Positions 49,738-57,884 of a stretch of DNA of 64,000 nucleotides are shown here, one piece after another. Position numbers and translations under genes: made by a program. The number at the start of each line of letters is the position of its first letter. Position 1 is the first letter of the stretch. Under the pieces are notes generated by a model that was given only the letters and a program-made list of their open reading frames with translations, was not told where the DNA came from and did no database searches. The DNA is from Agromyces luteolus. GTDB lineage: Bacteria > Actinomycetota > Actinomycetes > Actinomycetales > Microbacteriaceae. The stretch is taken from the NCBI RefSeq assembly GCF_009729855.1, contig NZ_WODA01000017.1, positions 62,001-126,000 of the forward strand. Reading direction: 5' to 3'.

Positions 49738-51369
49738 TCAGACCAGGCGGTGCTCGAACGCGTACGCCGTCGCCGCCGCCCGGCTCGGGACGTCGAGCTT
49801 GGCGAAGATGTTGCTGAGGTGCCGGGCCACGGTCTTCTCGCTGAGGTGCAGTTCCGACGCGATCTCGCGGTTGGTGATCCCGCGCGTCACCAGCCGCAGC
49901 ACCTCGACCTCCCGGCCGGTGAGGGGCCGGTCCCCGTACCGGCCCGCGCCGCGCTCCCGGAGGAGGGCCGCGAGCGCCGGCTCCGCGCCGAGCTCCGCGA
50001 ACGCCGCCTCCGCGAGGTCCTCCTCGAGCTCGGCGGCCTCGTCCTCGTCGAGGTCGCGGCGCGCCCGCGCCATGAGCACGCGGCACCGCGCGACCTCGTA
50101 GGGCGCCCCGACCTCGACCCACGCCTCGCGGGCCGCGCGCAGGCGCGCGAACGCCCCCGACGCGTCGCCGGCGGCGAGCCGGACCTCGCCGTCGGCGTAG
50201 GCGGTGATCGCCCGAAGCATGACCGACGCGTTCACGACGTGCATCGCGGCCAGCTCGTCCGCGCCGGCCCGCGCGGCATCGAGGTCGCCCGCCGCCACCT
50301 CGATGCTGACGATCGCGGGCAGCAGGTGGCAGCGGGTGGCGGCGTCGGCGCTCTCGGCGCTCCGCCGGATCAGGCTCTGCGCGAGTTCCACTCGCCCCTC
50401 GTCCAGGCGCAGCAGCGCCAGCCCGGGCTGGGGATCCCACCCGGATTCGGCGGCCTTCGCGTACCTCGCCTCCGCCTCGTCGACCTCGCCCCGCAGGCGC
50501 AGCACCTCGGCCTGCTGGTAGTGCGCGCCGAACGCGGCACCGAAGTCGCCGGCGAGCAGTCGATCCTCGGCGAGCCTCGCCGCCGCCATCGCGTCGGTCC
50601 AGGCGCCGTGCAGGCGGAACAGCTCGGCCCGGTGCGCATGGCACTGCCCGCTGAACGCGACGAGCGACGGCTGGTCGCGGCACCACCGGTCGAGCGCCCG
50701 CGTCCACTCGACCGCTCGGGCGAGCTCGAAGGTCAGGTGGCAGTAGCCGATCACCGCGCAGTACACGATCCCGGATGGCACGGGGCCGACCTCGCCCGCG
50801 GTGACCGAGACCATGACCTCGTCGAGCATCCGGATTCCGCGGGCCGGATCGCCGGCCATGATCACGGCCTGGCCGCTGCCGAGCAGCGCGAGGGCCGCGA
50901 CATCCGGATCGCCCGTTCGCTCGGCGATCTCGCCCGCGCGGCCGAAGAGCTCGAGCGCCCGGCCCGCATCCCCCGCGTAGAGCGCGCCCAGGGCCTCGGG
51001 GATGAGCACGAACCCGGCGACCGCCCCCGGCTCGTCGAGTCGTTCGACGAGCCGCGTCGCGCGAGCGAGCCATCCCATGCCCTGCGACGGGTTGCCGGAG
51101 TCCATCGACTCGAGGCTGATCCAGGTCGCGATGTACGCGGCGCGGTCCGGGCGTCCGGCGGCGAGGTGGGCCTCGTGTGCGAGCGTCCCGATCTCGATGG
51201 CGCGCTCGCCGTGCCCGACGAGGTTGCAGGCCATGGCGTATCGGTCGAGGTCGTCGCCCGACATGGCGTCGGCGCCGTCCTCCGCCCGCCCGAACCACTC
51301 GACGGCATCGCTCCACCGGCGCTCCGCGTACGCGGTGCGCGCCTGCTCGAGACTCGTCGAAGCGACCAT
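49738..51369 (-). CDS. LuxR-type regulator with TPR-like domain (paralogue 1)
   Basis: This 543-residue protein has a helical TPR-like array over about residues 5-470 (repeat cores such as RWSDAVEWFGRAED and DPARGIRMLDEVM). The C-terminal LuxR helix-turn-helix spans about 478-540: PLTGREVEVLRLVTRGITNR, then the recognition helix SEKTVARHLSNIFAKL. No Walker A is present, so it is not a LAL-type ATPase. It shares architecture and many residues with the gene at 52883-54502, and the pair flanks a flavin monooxygenase. It probably controls that enzyme or itself. Confidence 0.88.
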   Translation of the reverse strand: MVASTSLEQARTAYAERRWSDAVEWFGRAEDGADAMSGDDLDRYAMACNLVGHGERAIEIGTLAHEAHLAAGRPDRAAYIATWISLESMDSGNPSQGMGWLARATRLVERLDEPGAVAGFVLIPEALGALYAGDAGRALELFGRAGEIAERTGDPDVAALALLGSGQAVIMAGDPARGIRMLDEVMVSVTAGEVGPVPSGIVYCAVIGYCHLTFELARAVEWTRALDRWCRDQPSLVAFSGQCHAHRAELFRLHGAWTDAMAAARLAEDRLLAGDFGAAFGAHYQQAEVLRLRGEVDEAEARYAKAAESGWDPQPGLALLRLDEGRVELAQSLIRRSAESADAATRCHLLPAIVSIEVAAGDLDAARAGADELAAMHVVNASVMLRAITAYADGEVRLAAGDASGAFARLRAAREAWVEVGAPYEVARCRVLMARARRDLDEDEAAELEEDLAEAAFAELGAEPALAALLRERGAGRYGDRPLTGREVEVLRLVTRGITNREIASELHLSEKTVARHLSNIFAKLDVPSRAAATAYAFEHRLV

Positions 51370-51538
51370 CGCCGTGGGGCCCGCCCGATCGACCGGTCGG
51401 CCGCCGGCTCCCGCCCCTCCGCGAACGGTACCGCGCACCCCGGGAGGCGGCAAGGCCGCCATGGCGGCCGCGCGCGGCCCCGACCGCGCGGCGGCAGCGG
51501 CGGTCCCGGCGGTCCCGGCGCCGCCGGGCCCGGCCCGA

Positions 51539-52702
51539 TCAGGCCGCCGCGTGCGACGGCGCCGGTGGGGCATCCGCGCCGACTACGACCTCCGGCGTCG
51601 CGGCGATTCGCTTCGCGATCCACCGTGCGTCCCGACCGACGCCGACGAGCGTCCCCGAGCCCTCCGATCGCAGGAGGTGCTGCCCGAGCAGGTAGATGCC
51701 GGGGGCACCCTCGACGGCCCCGTGGTCGTGCCGCGGCCGTCGCCCGCCCTCGAACGCCGGGAGATGCACCCAGCCGAAGTCCTCCTCGAAGCCCGTGCAC
51801 CAGATGACGCTCGCGACGTCGAGCGCGGTCCCGTCGACGACCGGCCGGCCGGCCTCGACGCCGGTCGTCCTCGGCACCATGCGCACACCCGCGGCGGCGA
51901 GCTCCCGGCGCCGCACGCGGATCAGCGGTTCCGCGCGGCCGTGCCGGCGCGCGAGCATCCTCCGCCCCAGGGGGCTGCCCGCGGTCGCGACGTACAGGCC
52001 GAAGAACCGGACGATGGGGAAGCCGAAGCGCGCTGCGGCACGGCCGTGCCGGAACGGCAACTCTCCGCTCGGGCGACCCGAGATCCAGGTCTCATGCGAT
52101 CGCGACACGTCGAGGGCGATCTCCGACGCCGAGTTCCCGAAGCCGACGACGAGGACGCGCCCGTGCGCGAGCCGACCGGGATTGCGGTACTCGTCGGAGT
52201 GCAGTGCGACGATGTGCGGAGCGAGACGGTCCGCGAACTCCGGGACGCGCGGCACCTGATGTGGCCCCGTCGCGATCACGACGTTCGCCGCTCCGAATCG
52301 CCGTCCGTCGTCCGTCGTCAGCACGTAGCGGGTGCCGACCGCATGGAGTCCGAGCACCCGTGTCCCGGTCACGACCGGGAGCGTATTCGCCGCGGCGTAC
52401 CGCTCGAGGTAGTCGGCGAACTCGTCCTTCGACGGGAACGCGAACGGGTCGTCGCCCATCGGCGTGCCCGGCAGGCCGTCGTACTTCGCCGGCGTGTTGA
52501 GCCTGAGCGAGTCCCAGCGCCGTCGCCACGCCTCGCCGACACGCTCGTGCGCGTCGAGGATCACGTGATCACGACCCCGCATCGCGAGTTCGGAGCCGAT
52601 CGTCAGGCCGGCCTGCCCGCCGCCGACGACGACCGTGTCGTGCTCCTCGATCCCGTTCGTTGCCGCGTCGGCGACGAGACGCGGCGTGCCCGTGGCATCC
52701 AT
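51539..52702 (-). CDS. Flavin-containing monooxygenase-like NAD(P)/FAD oxidoreductase
   Basis: This 387-residue protein has the N-terminal FAD loop VVVGGGQAGLTIG at about residues 24-36, a second NADPH loop VLVVGFGNSASEIALDV near 190-206, and the end block IWCTGFEEDFGWVHLP. Together these define a pyridine-nucleotide-disulfide/FMO fold. The substrate is unknown. GGAGGAC is six bases before the ATG at 52702. It lies between two paralogous LuxR regulators on the same strand, suggesting control by one or both. Confidence 0.88.
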   Translation of the reverse strand: MDATGTPRLVADAATNGIEEHDTVVVGGGQAGLTIGSELAMRGRDHVILDAHERVGEAWRRRWDSLRLNTPAKYDGLPGTPMGDDPFAFPSKDEFADYLERYAAANTLPVVTGTRVLGLHAVGTRYVLTTDDGRRFGAANVVIATGPHQVPRVPEFADRLAPHIVALHSDEYRNPGRLAHGRVLVVGFGNSASEIALDVSRSHETWISGRPSGELPFRHGRAAARFGFPIVRFFGLYVATAGSPLGRRMLARRHGRAEPLIRVRRRELAAAGVRMVPRTTGVEAGRPVVDGTALDVASVIWCTGFEEDFGWVHLPAFEGGRRPRHDHGAVEGAPGIYLLGQHLLRSEGSGTLVGVGRDARWIAKRIAATPEVVVGADAPPAPSHAAA

Positions 52703-52882
52703 GATGTCCTCCGCTTCCGAGTCCGGCACGGAACCGGGCTCCTCGGCATCACGGTAGGAATCCCGTCGCGCCGCCGCGTCGGCCGGATCACCCATCCGGC
52801 GCGGCGGCCGATGGGCAGAACGATGCACGGACCGATCGGGGCCGGGCGGGTCCGAGCCCGGCCGACGGGCGAGACGGCCTCG

Positions 52883-54502
52883 TCAGACGAGCCCGTGCTC
52901 GTACGCGTACGCCGTCGCCGCCGACCTCGACGCGATCCCGAGCTTGCCGAAGATGTTGCTGAGGTGCCGCGCGACCGTCTTCTCGCTGAGCGAGAGCCGC
53001 TGGGCGATGCCGCGGTTCGTCAGCCCGGTCGAGACGAGCCGGAGCACCTCGACCTCCCGCTCGGTGAGCGCCCCCGTGCGGCGCTCCCCCATGACCTCGG
53101 CCAGCTCGGCGAGCGCCGGTTCGGCACCGACCGCCGCGAACACCTCGCGTGCCGCCCCGAACTCGGCGTCGGCCGCCGCACGATCGCCGAGCGCGCGCAG
53201 CGCGCGCCCCGCGAGGACCCGGGCGCGCGCCCGCTCGACGGGAGCGTCGACCGCGAGGAAGCGCGCCGACGCGTCCCGGGCCGCGTCGAGCGCACCCTGC
53301 GCGTCGCCCTCGGCGAGGAGCACCCGGGCCTCGGCCGACGCGATCATCGCCTCGAGCATCGGCGTCGGCATCGACGCGCTCGCCGCACGCAGGTCGGCGA
53401 GCGCCTGCCGCGCCGCGGCCGGGTCGCCAGCCGCGACCTCGATCTCGATGAGGGCGGGCAGCACGAATCGCCGCGTGAAGCCGTCGACGCCGGCGGCGTT
53501 CCGCCGGATCTCCGCCTGCGCCGCCTCGGCCTGCCCGGCGGCGAGGCGGAGCAGCGCGAGGCCCGGCTGGGGTTCCCACCCGGATTCTCCGGCACGCCGG
53601 TACGACTCCTCGGCCGCCCGGAACGAGCCGCGCAGCCGCTGCAGTTCCGCCGCCGAATACGGCGCGCCGTAGACGGCCCGGTAGTCCCCCGCCCGGAACC
53701 TGCCGACCGCGAGCTCGCTCGACGCGGCGGCCTCGTCCCACGCCCCGCGCACGATCTGCAGCGCCGCGCGCAACGCGTGCCGCTGTCCGCTGAACGTGAC
53801 GAGCGACGGCTGGGCGCGGCACCATCCGTCGAGCAGGTCGAGCCAGGCGTCGGCGCGCCCGAGGTCCTGCGCCATCGTGGCATCCGAGATGAGCGCGCAG
53901 CAGATGACCCCCGTCGAGAACGGTCCGACCCGGCCCGCCTCGATCGCCGCGATCGCGCGGTCGTAGCTCGCGAACCCGTCCGCGACCTCGCCCAGCTCGA
54001 TGAGCGACTTGCCGAGCCCGAGCGACGCGTTCGCGTCGAGTTCGCCGTCGTCGTACTCCTCGGCGACCGCTCGCACCTCCTCGAACGTCCGACGCGACTC
54101 CGCGGCGTCCCCGCTGCCGAGTTGCGCGACGCCCGGTCCCATCCGGGCGAACGCGATGAGCCGCGGGTCGCCGACCGTGCTCGCGACGCGCATCGCGCGC
54201 GCCGACCAGGTCACCGAGCCCGAGAAGTCCCCGAGCTCGATCATCTCGAGGGCGAGCCATCCGGCGACCCGTCCGGCCGCCGCCGGATCGGAGGCCACGA
54301 GGTGCTCCGCGTAGGCGCGCGACGCGGCATCCACCGCCAGCGGCGGCTCACCGCGCAGCAGCGCGGCCGTCGAGAGCAGCTGCAGGTCGGATGCCGCGAG
54401 CCCGCCGTCCGCGTCGGCGCGACCGAGGTACTCGACCGCGTCGGCCCAGCGCCGATCCGCCGCCGCAGCGCGGCCGGCGTCGAGCGTGCTCGGCGAGGTC
54501 AT
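52883..54502 (-). CDS. LuxR-type regulator with TPR-like domain (paralogue 2)
   Basis: This 539-residue paralogue of the gene at 49738 has the same TPR-like body and a C-terminal HTH at about residues 475-535 (ALTEREVEVLRLVSTGLTNR, then SEKTVARHLSNIFGKL). Shared body motifs such as GRVGPF/GEVGPV, WCRAQPSLV, FSGQRHALRA and ESGWEPQPGLALLRL support a duplication. GGGGGAG is well placed before the ATG at 54502. It lies 181 bases upstream of the monooxygenase gene in the same direction. Confidence 0.88.
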   Translation of the reverse strand: MTSPSTLDAGRAAAADRRWADAVEYLGRADADGGLAASDLQLLSTAALLRGEPPLAVDAASRAYAEHLVASDPAAAGRVAGWLALEMIELGDFSGSVTWSARAMRVASTVGDPRLIAFARMGPGVAQLGSGDAAESRRTFEEVRAVAEEYDDGELDANASLGLGKSLIELGEVADGFASYDRAIAAIEAGRVGPFSTGVICCALISDATMAQDLGRADAWLDLLDGWCRAQPSLVTFSGQRHALRAALQIVRGAWDEAAASSELAVGRFRAGDYRAVYGAPYSAAELQRLRGSFRAAEESYRRAGESGWEPQPGLALLRLAAGQAEAAQAEIRRNAAGVDGFTRRFVLPALIEIEVAAGDPAAARQALADLRAASASMPTPMLEAMIASAEARVLLAEGDAQGALDAARDASARFLAVDAPVERARARVLAGRALRALGDRAAADAEFGAAREVFAAVGAEPALAELAEVMGERRTGALTEREVEVLRLVSTGLTNRGIAQRLSLSEKTVARHLSNIFGKLGIASRSAATAYAYEHGLV

Positions 54503-54599
54503 CTCCGCTCCCCCCGGCGGCCGCTCCCGGGCACCCGGGCGCCTCGGCCGTCGTGGTGGAACGTACCGCCGCTGCCGTCGCCGCCGCAACGACGACGAA

Positions 54600-54625
54600 G
54601 GGCCCGCCGGCGAACCGGCGGGCCC
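54600..54625 (-). terminator. Intrinsic terminator of the rplK-rplA operon
   Basis: An 11-base GC stem (GGGCCCGCCGG and complement) closes on a tetraloop that reads TTCG on the minus strand and is followed by TTCGTCGTCGTTG. It lies 46 bases past the rplA stop. Confidence 0.75.
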
Positions 54626-54671
54626 CTCGTGATCTCGATGCGCGCGTCGCGCGCCTCGATCAGCGGGTGTC

Positions 54672-55361
54672 TCAGATGGCGTTGACGTCCAGCGGGATGC
54701 CGGGGCCGAACGTGGTCGACACGGCGCCCTTCTGGATGTAGCGGCCCTTGGCGCTCGACGGCTTGAGGCGCACGACCTCCTCGAGGGCGGCCGAGATGTT
54801 CTCGTTCAGCTGCTCCTGCGTGAACGACGCCTTGCCGACGACGAAGTGCACGTTGGCGTGCTTGTCGACGCGGAACTCGATCTTGCCGCCCTTGATGTCT
54901 TCCACGGCCTTGGCCGGGTTCGGGGTCACGGTGCCGGTCTTGGGGTTCGGCATGAGGCCGCGCGGACCGAGGACCTTGCCGAGGCGGCCGACCTGGCCCA
55001 TGAGCTCGGGGGTGGCGACGGCCGCGTCGAACGCGGTGTAGCCGCCGGAGACCTTCTCGATGAGCTCGGCGCCGCCGACCTCGTCGGCGCCAGCGGCGAT
55101 CGCGGCCTCGGCCGCGGGACCGGTCGCGAAGACGATGACGCGGGCGGTCTTGCCGGTGCCGTGCGGGAGGATGACGGTGCCGCGCACCATCTGGTCGGCC
55201 TTGCGGGGGTCCACGCCGAGCTTCAGCGCGACCTCGACGGTCGAGTCGAACTTCGCCGAGCCGGTCTCCTTCGCGAGGGCGACGGCGTCGGTCGGGGTGT
55301 AGTACTTGCCGGCCTCGATCTTCTCGGCCGCGGCCCGGTAGGCCTTGGACTTCTGTGCCAT
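54672..55361 (-). CDS. rplA: 50S ribosomal protein L1
   Basis: This 229-residue ribosomal protein L1 has family blocks [40 protein letters not shown] and [16 protein letters not shown]. It forms the L1 stalk and can repress its own operon by binding the mRNA. AGGAG precedes the ATG at 55361. Unusually, a copy of the dispersed intergenic element and a GGATGCC hairpin (55431-55492) lie between rplK and rplA. Confidence 0.98.
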   Translation of the reverse strand: MAQKSKAYRAAAEKIEAGKYYTPTDAVALAKETGSAKFDSTVEVALKLGVDPRKADQMVRGTVILPHGTGKTARVIVFATGPAAEAAIAAGADEVGGAELIEKVSGGYTAFDAAVATPELMGQVGRLGKVLGPRGLMPNPKTGTVTPNPAKAVEDIKGGKIEFRVDKHANVHFVVGKASFTQEQLNENISAALEEVVRLKPSSAKGRYIQKGAVSTTFGPGIPLDVNAI

Positions 55362-55430
55362 GTTGGTTCTCCTAGCGAGAGTGTGGTCATCGCGCCTGGC
55401 GGGCGCTGCCACGAATGAGAGTTCTGGTGA

Positions 55431-55492
55431 ACGGATGCCTCGTGGCATCCGTCGGGGTCTCGGTCTCGATACGCGCTTCGCGCTACTCGACC
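55431..55492. repeat. Dispersed element plus GGATGCC hairpin between rplK and rplA
   Basis: ACGGATGCC-TCGT-GGCATCCGT (55431-55452) is a perfect hairpin. It is followed by a copy of the dispersed element GGTCTCGATACGCGC...CTACTCGACC (55462-55492). Insertion inside a ribosomal protein operon shows that the element is tolerated, or used, in highly expressed messages. Confidence 0.7.
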
Positions 55493-55511
55493 ACCGACAC
55501 CACCGGCGGTC

Positions 55512-55940
55512 TTACTCGACCGTGATGCCCATCGAGCGAGCGGTGCCCGCGATGATCTTCGACGCGGCGTCGATGTCGTTGGCGTTGAGGTCGGCCATCT
55601 TCGTCTCGGCGATCTCGCGGACCTGGGCGGGCGTGATCTTGCCGACCTTGGTGGTGTGCGGGACGCCCGAGCCCTTGGCGACGCCGGCGGCCTTCTTGAT
55701 GAGCTCGGCGGCGGGCGGGGTCTTCAGGATGAAGGTGAACGAGCGGTCCTCGTAGACCGTGATCTCGACGGGGATGACGTTGCCCCGCTGAGCCTCGGTG
55801 GCCGCGTTGTAGGCCTTGCAGAACTCCATGATGTTCACGCCGTGCTGACCCAGGGCCGGGCCGATCGGCGGGGCCGGGTTGGCGGCGCCGGCCTTGATCT
55901 GAAGCTTGATCAGACCAGTGACCTTCTTCTTCGGTGCCAT
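55512..55940 (-). CDS. rplK: 50S ribosomal protein L11
   Basis: This 142-residue L11 has the N-terminal block [37 protein letters not shown] and the C-terminal rRNA-binding [18 protein letters not shown]. It binds the GTPase-associated centre of 23S rRNA and is needed for stringent-response activation. GGAAGAGAG precedes the ATG. The neighbours nusG upstream and rplA downstream are the standard actinobacterial order. Confidence 0.98.
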   Translation of the reverse strand: MAPKKKVTGLIKLQIKAGAANPAPPIGPALGQHGVNIMEFCKAYNAATEAQRGNVIPVEITVYEDRSFTFILKTPPAAELIKKAAGVAKGSGVPHTTKVGKITPAQVREIAETKMADLNANDIDAASKIIAGTARSMGITVE

Positions 55941-56045
55941 GATTTCTCTCTTCCTGTTTCGAACGCCCGACCGGAACGGCCGGGGCACTCTCCCGCGATC
56001 CCGGCGGTTCCGGTCGCGGTGGCCTGTTGTGCGATGTGTCCTGGA

Positions 56046-56084
56046 CGCAGCACAACCCTCCGATGATACCGGAGGGTTGCTGCG
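56046..56084 (-). promoter_or_regulatory. Hairpin between nusG and rplK
   Basis: CGCAGCACAACCCTCCG (56046-56062) pairs with CGGAGGGTTGCTGCG (56070-56084) around a seven-base loop, with a two-base bulge. It begins 17 bases after the nusG stop. There is no T-tract, so it may be an attenuator, an mRNA-processing site, or the L1 or L11 control structure rather than a full terminator. Confidence 0.5.
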
Positions 56085-56100
56085 GGGGGCCTGAGAGCCC

Positions 56101-57024
56101 CTAGAGCTTGGTGACCTGGTCGAAGCTGAGCTCGACCGGGGTCTCGCGCTCGAACAGCGAGACGAGGACCGTGAGCTTGCCGCTCTCGGGCTTGATCTCG
56201 CTGATCGTGCCGGGCAGGCCCGCGAACGAGCCGTCCTTGATGGTGATGGTCTCGCCGATCTCGAAGTCGACCTCGGCGGGGATCTGGCGCGCGGCGCCGC
56301 CCGCGGCGGCACCCTTCGCGCCCTTGGCGGGCGCGACGTCCTTGATGTCGACGAGGCTCTTCAGCATGTTGAAGGCCTCCTCGAAGCGGAGGGGGGTCGG
56401 GTTGTGGGCGTTGCCCACGAAGCCGGTCACGCCGGGAGTGTGGCGGATGACCGACCAGCTCTCCTCGTTGAGCTCCATGCGGACGAGCACGTAGCCGGGC
56501 ACGCGCACGCGCGTGACCATCTTGCGCTGGCCGTTCTTGATCTCGACGACATCCTCCATCGGCACCTCGACCTGGTGGATGTAGTCGGCCATCGCCATGG
56601 TCTCGCGGCGCTGCTCGACGTTCGCCTTCACGCGGCGCTCGAAGCCGGCGTAGGAGTGCACGACGTACCACTTGCCCGGGAGGAAGCGCAGCTCGTTGCG
56701 GAACGCCTCGTACGGGTCGTGGTCCTCGTCCTCCTCGGTGACGGCGTCGAACGCCGCCTCGGCCTCGTCGGCGGAGTCGATCTCGAGGGCGTCGTCGACG
56801 ACGGCGTCGGCCTCGGGGTCGGTCGCCTCGGCGATCGCGTCGAGGACGGCGTCGAGGTCGACGTCGTTGCCCTCGTCGTCGACGACGTGCACGGCGCGGT
56901 GCTCGGCCGGCTCGACGGAATCCTCGTCGCGCTCGAGCGAGTTGCCCTCCTGCGCCTCGTCCTCTTCGGAGGACTGCTCCGCGGCGGTCGCCCAGTCGAC
57001 GTCCTGGCGCTCGTTCTTCGACAC
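56101..57024 (-). CDS. nusG: Transcription termination/antitermination protein NusG
   Basis: Residues about 115-307 of this 307-residue protein are the NGN domain ([40 protein letters not shown]) and the KOW domain ([20 protein letters not shown]). The first 110 residues are a very acidic, disordered extension, found in other actinobacterial NusG proteins and absent from the E. coli protein. It binds RNA polymerase and modulates pausing. The GTG start has AAGGATTGAGGAA upstream. It lies between secE and rplK as expected. Confidence 0.97.
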   Translation of the reverse strand: MSKNERQDVDWATAAEQSSEEDEAQEGNSLERDEDSVEPAEHRAVHVVDDEGNDVDLDAVLDAIAEATDPEADAVVDDALEIDSADEAEAAFDAVTEEDEDHDPYEAFRNELRFLPGKWYVVHSYAGFERRVKANVEQRRETMAMADYIHQVEVPMEDVVEIKNGQRKMVTRVRVPGYVLVRMELNEESWSVIRHTPGVTGFVGNAHNPTPLRFEEAFNMLKSLVDIKDVAPAKGAKGAAAGGAARQIPAEVDFEIGETITIKDGSFAGLPGTISEIKPESGKLTVLVSLFERETPVELSFDQVTKL

Positions 57025-57090
57025 TTCCTCAATCCTTCTTTCTGCCGTGCCGCCGGAACCCGGCGGGCAGGTGTCGGGCCGACGGCCCGA

Positions 57091-57366
57091 TCAGACCCCC
57101 GGCGTTCCGAAGACGAAAACGACCAGCCATGAGAAGACCTGGTCGAGCCCCCAGACGATCGCCATCATGATGGCCACGAAGACCAGCACCACCGCGGTGA
57201 AGCTCGCAAGCTCCTTGCGCGTCGGGGTGACGACCTTCTTCAGCTCGCCGATGACCTGTCGGATGAACAGGGCGATCCGCGCGAAGGGGTTGCGCCGCGC
57301 CGCGCTCTCGCGCTTGGCATTGGCGACGACTTCCTCGCTGGGTTCGTCGAGTACTTTCCGGGCCAC
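57091..57366 (-). CDS. secE: Preprotein translocase subunit SecE
   Basis: This 91-residue SecE has an amphipathic cytoplasmic helix (FARIALFIRQVIGELKKVVT) followed by PTRKELASFTAVVLVFVAIM, the single membrane segment. It stabilises SecY in the translocon. I chose the GTG at 57366, because AAAGG lies eight bases upstream of it; the earlier GTG at 57375 would put the ribosome-binding site against the start codon. It lies between tRNA-Trp and nusG on the same strand. Confidence 0.95.
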   Translation of the reverse strand: MARKVLDEPSEEVVANAKRESAARRNPFARIALFIRQVIGELKKVVTPTRKELASFTAVVLVFVAIMMAIVWGLDQVFSWLVVFVFGTPGV

Positions 57367-57383
57367 CTCGTACACCTTTCATG

Positions 57384-57401
57384 GGCCGGCCTTCGCCGGC
57401 C
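57384..57401 (-). promoter_or_regulatory. Hairpin between tRNA-Trp and secE
   Basis: GGCCGGC-CTTC-GCCGGCC is a perfect seven-base stem with a four-base loop directly after the tRNA. It is probably an RNA-processing or partial termination element separating the tRNA from the secE message. Confidence 0.5.
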
Positions 57402-57407
57402 GGCTCG

Positions 57408-57480
57408 CAGGGCGGACAGGACTCGAACCTGCAACCTGCGGTTTTGGAGACCGCTGCTCTACCAATTGAGCCACCGCCCT
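57408..57480 (-). tRNA. tRNA-Trp (anticodon CCA)
   Basis: This 73-base cloverleaf has acceptor arms AGGGCGG and CCGCCCT, D-arm GGCTCAATTGGTAGAGC, anticodon loop TCTCCAAAA (CCA), T-arm AGGTTCGAGTCCT-type sequence, and discriminator G. The 3' CCA is not encoded. It lies directly upstream of secE in the same direction, the classical tRNA-Trp/secE/nusG arrangement. Confidence 0.97.
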
Positions 57481-57598
57481 AAGCGATCCGGCTGGCCGGA
57501 TCACCTCGGGTCGAAGCCACCCCGATCGGCGACCACGTCGGGCAGGCCGCCCGCCGTGAAGGCGCGTTCGATCTTGGCTGACTTCAACAACCTCACCA

Positions 57599-57627
57599 AG
57601 TGTATGCGACTCCGGAAGGTGCGCCAA
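57599..57627 (-). promoter_or_regulatory. Promoter of the tRNA-Trp-secE-nusG operon
   Basis: On the minus strand TTGGCG (57627-57622), a 17-base spacer and TACACT (57604-57599) form a good sigma-70 promoter about 112 bases before the tRNA. Confidence 0.65.
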
Positions 57628-57723
57628 ACCGTGGCCGACCCTCGACCGCCGACCGGCGATCGTGGGGGCGGGACCGAGGACACGGGACGTACGTCCCTCG
57701 CGTCCGGCGGCGACCGGCGTATC

Positions 57724-57830
57724 GTGGCGCATGTGACCGCTTCCCGGCGGTGCACGGAGGTTTCGGGGAGCGCGCCTGTGGGGGCAGGCGCCGGACGCCG
57801 CGGCTCGGGGGAACAACCGCCGCGGCGTCC
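57724..57830 (+). ncRNA. Candidate structured RNA (three successive hairpins), possibly ydaO/c-di-AMP-like
   Basis: Three stems follow one another: ACCGC-TTCCCG-GCGGT, GCGCCTG-TGGGGG-CAGGCGC, and GACGCCGCGG (57794-57803) with CCGCGGCGTC (57820-57829). Between the first two is ACGGAGGTTTCGGGGAG, which resembles the ACGGAGG...GGGG core of ydaO riboswitches. The last stem is followed by CCTCTCTGACC and could be a terminator. The following gene has its own leaderless-type promoter (57850-57878), so the element may be independent. The rest of this 404-base gap (57481-57598 and 57628-57723) shows only the tRNA operon promoter. Confidence 0.35.
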
Positions 57831-57849
57831 CTCTCTGACCGATCCACCG

Positions 57850-57878
57850 CTGACGCGCGCGGGCCCGAGCCGTAGGCT
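57850..57878 (+). promoter_or_regulatory. Promoter for leaderless aminotransferase transcript
   Basis: CTGACG (57850-57855), a 17-base spacer and TAGGCT (57873-57878); the GTG start codon lies six bases later, at 57885. Transcription would start at or beside the start codon. Confidence 0.6.
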
Positions 57879-57884
57879 GGAGTC

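Noticed and set aside
56101-57024. NusG acidic 110-residue extension as a novel fusion
   Set aside because: Long acidic N-terminal extensions are normal in actinobacterial NusG proteins.
57408-57480. tRNA-Trp as an integration site for a mobile element
   Set aside because: No integrase, no duplicated tRNA 3' end and no foreign-looking segment is present next to it; the flanks are core genes.
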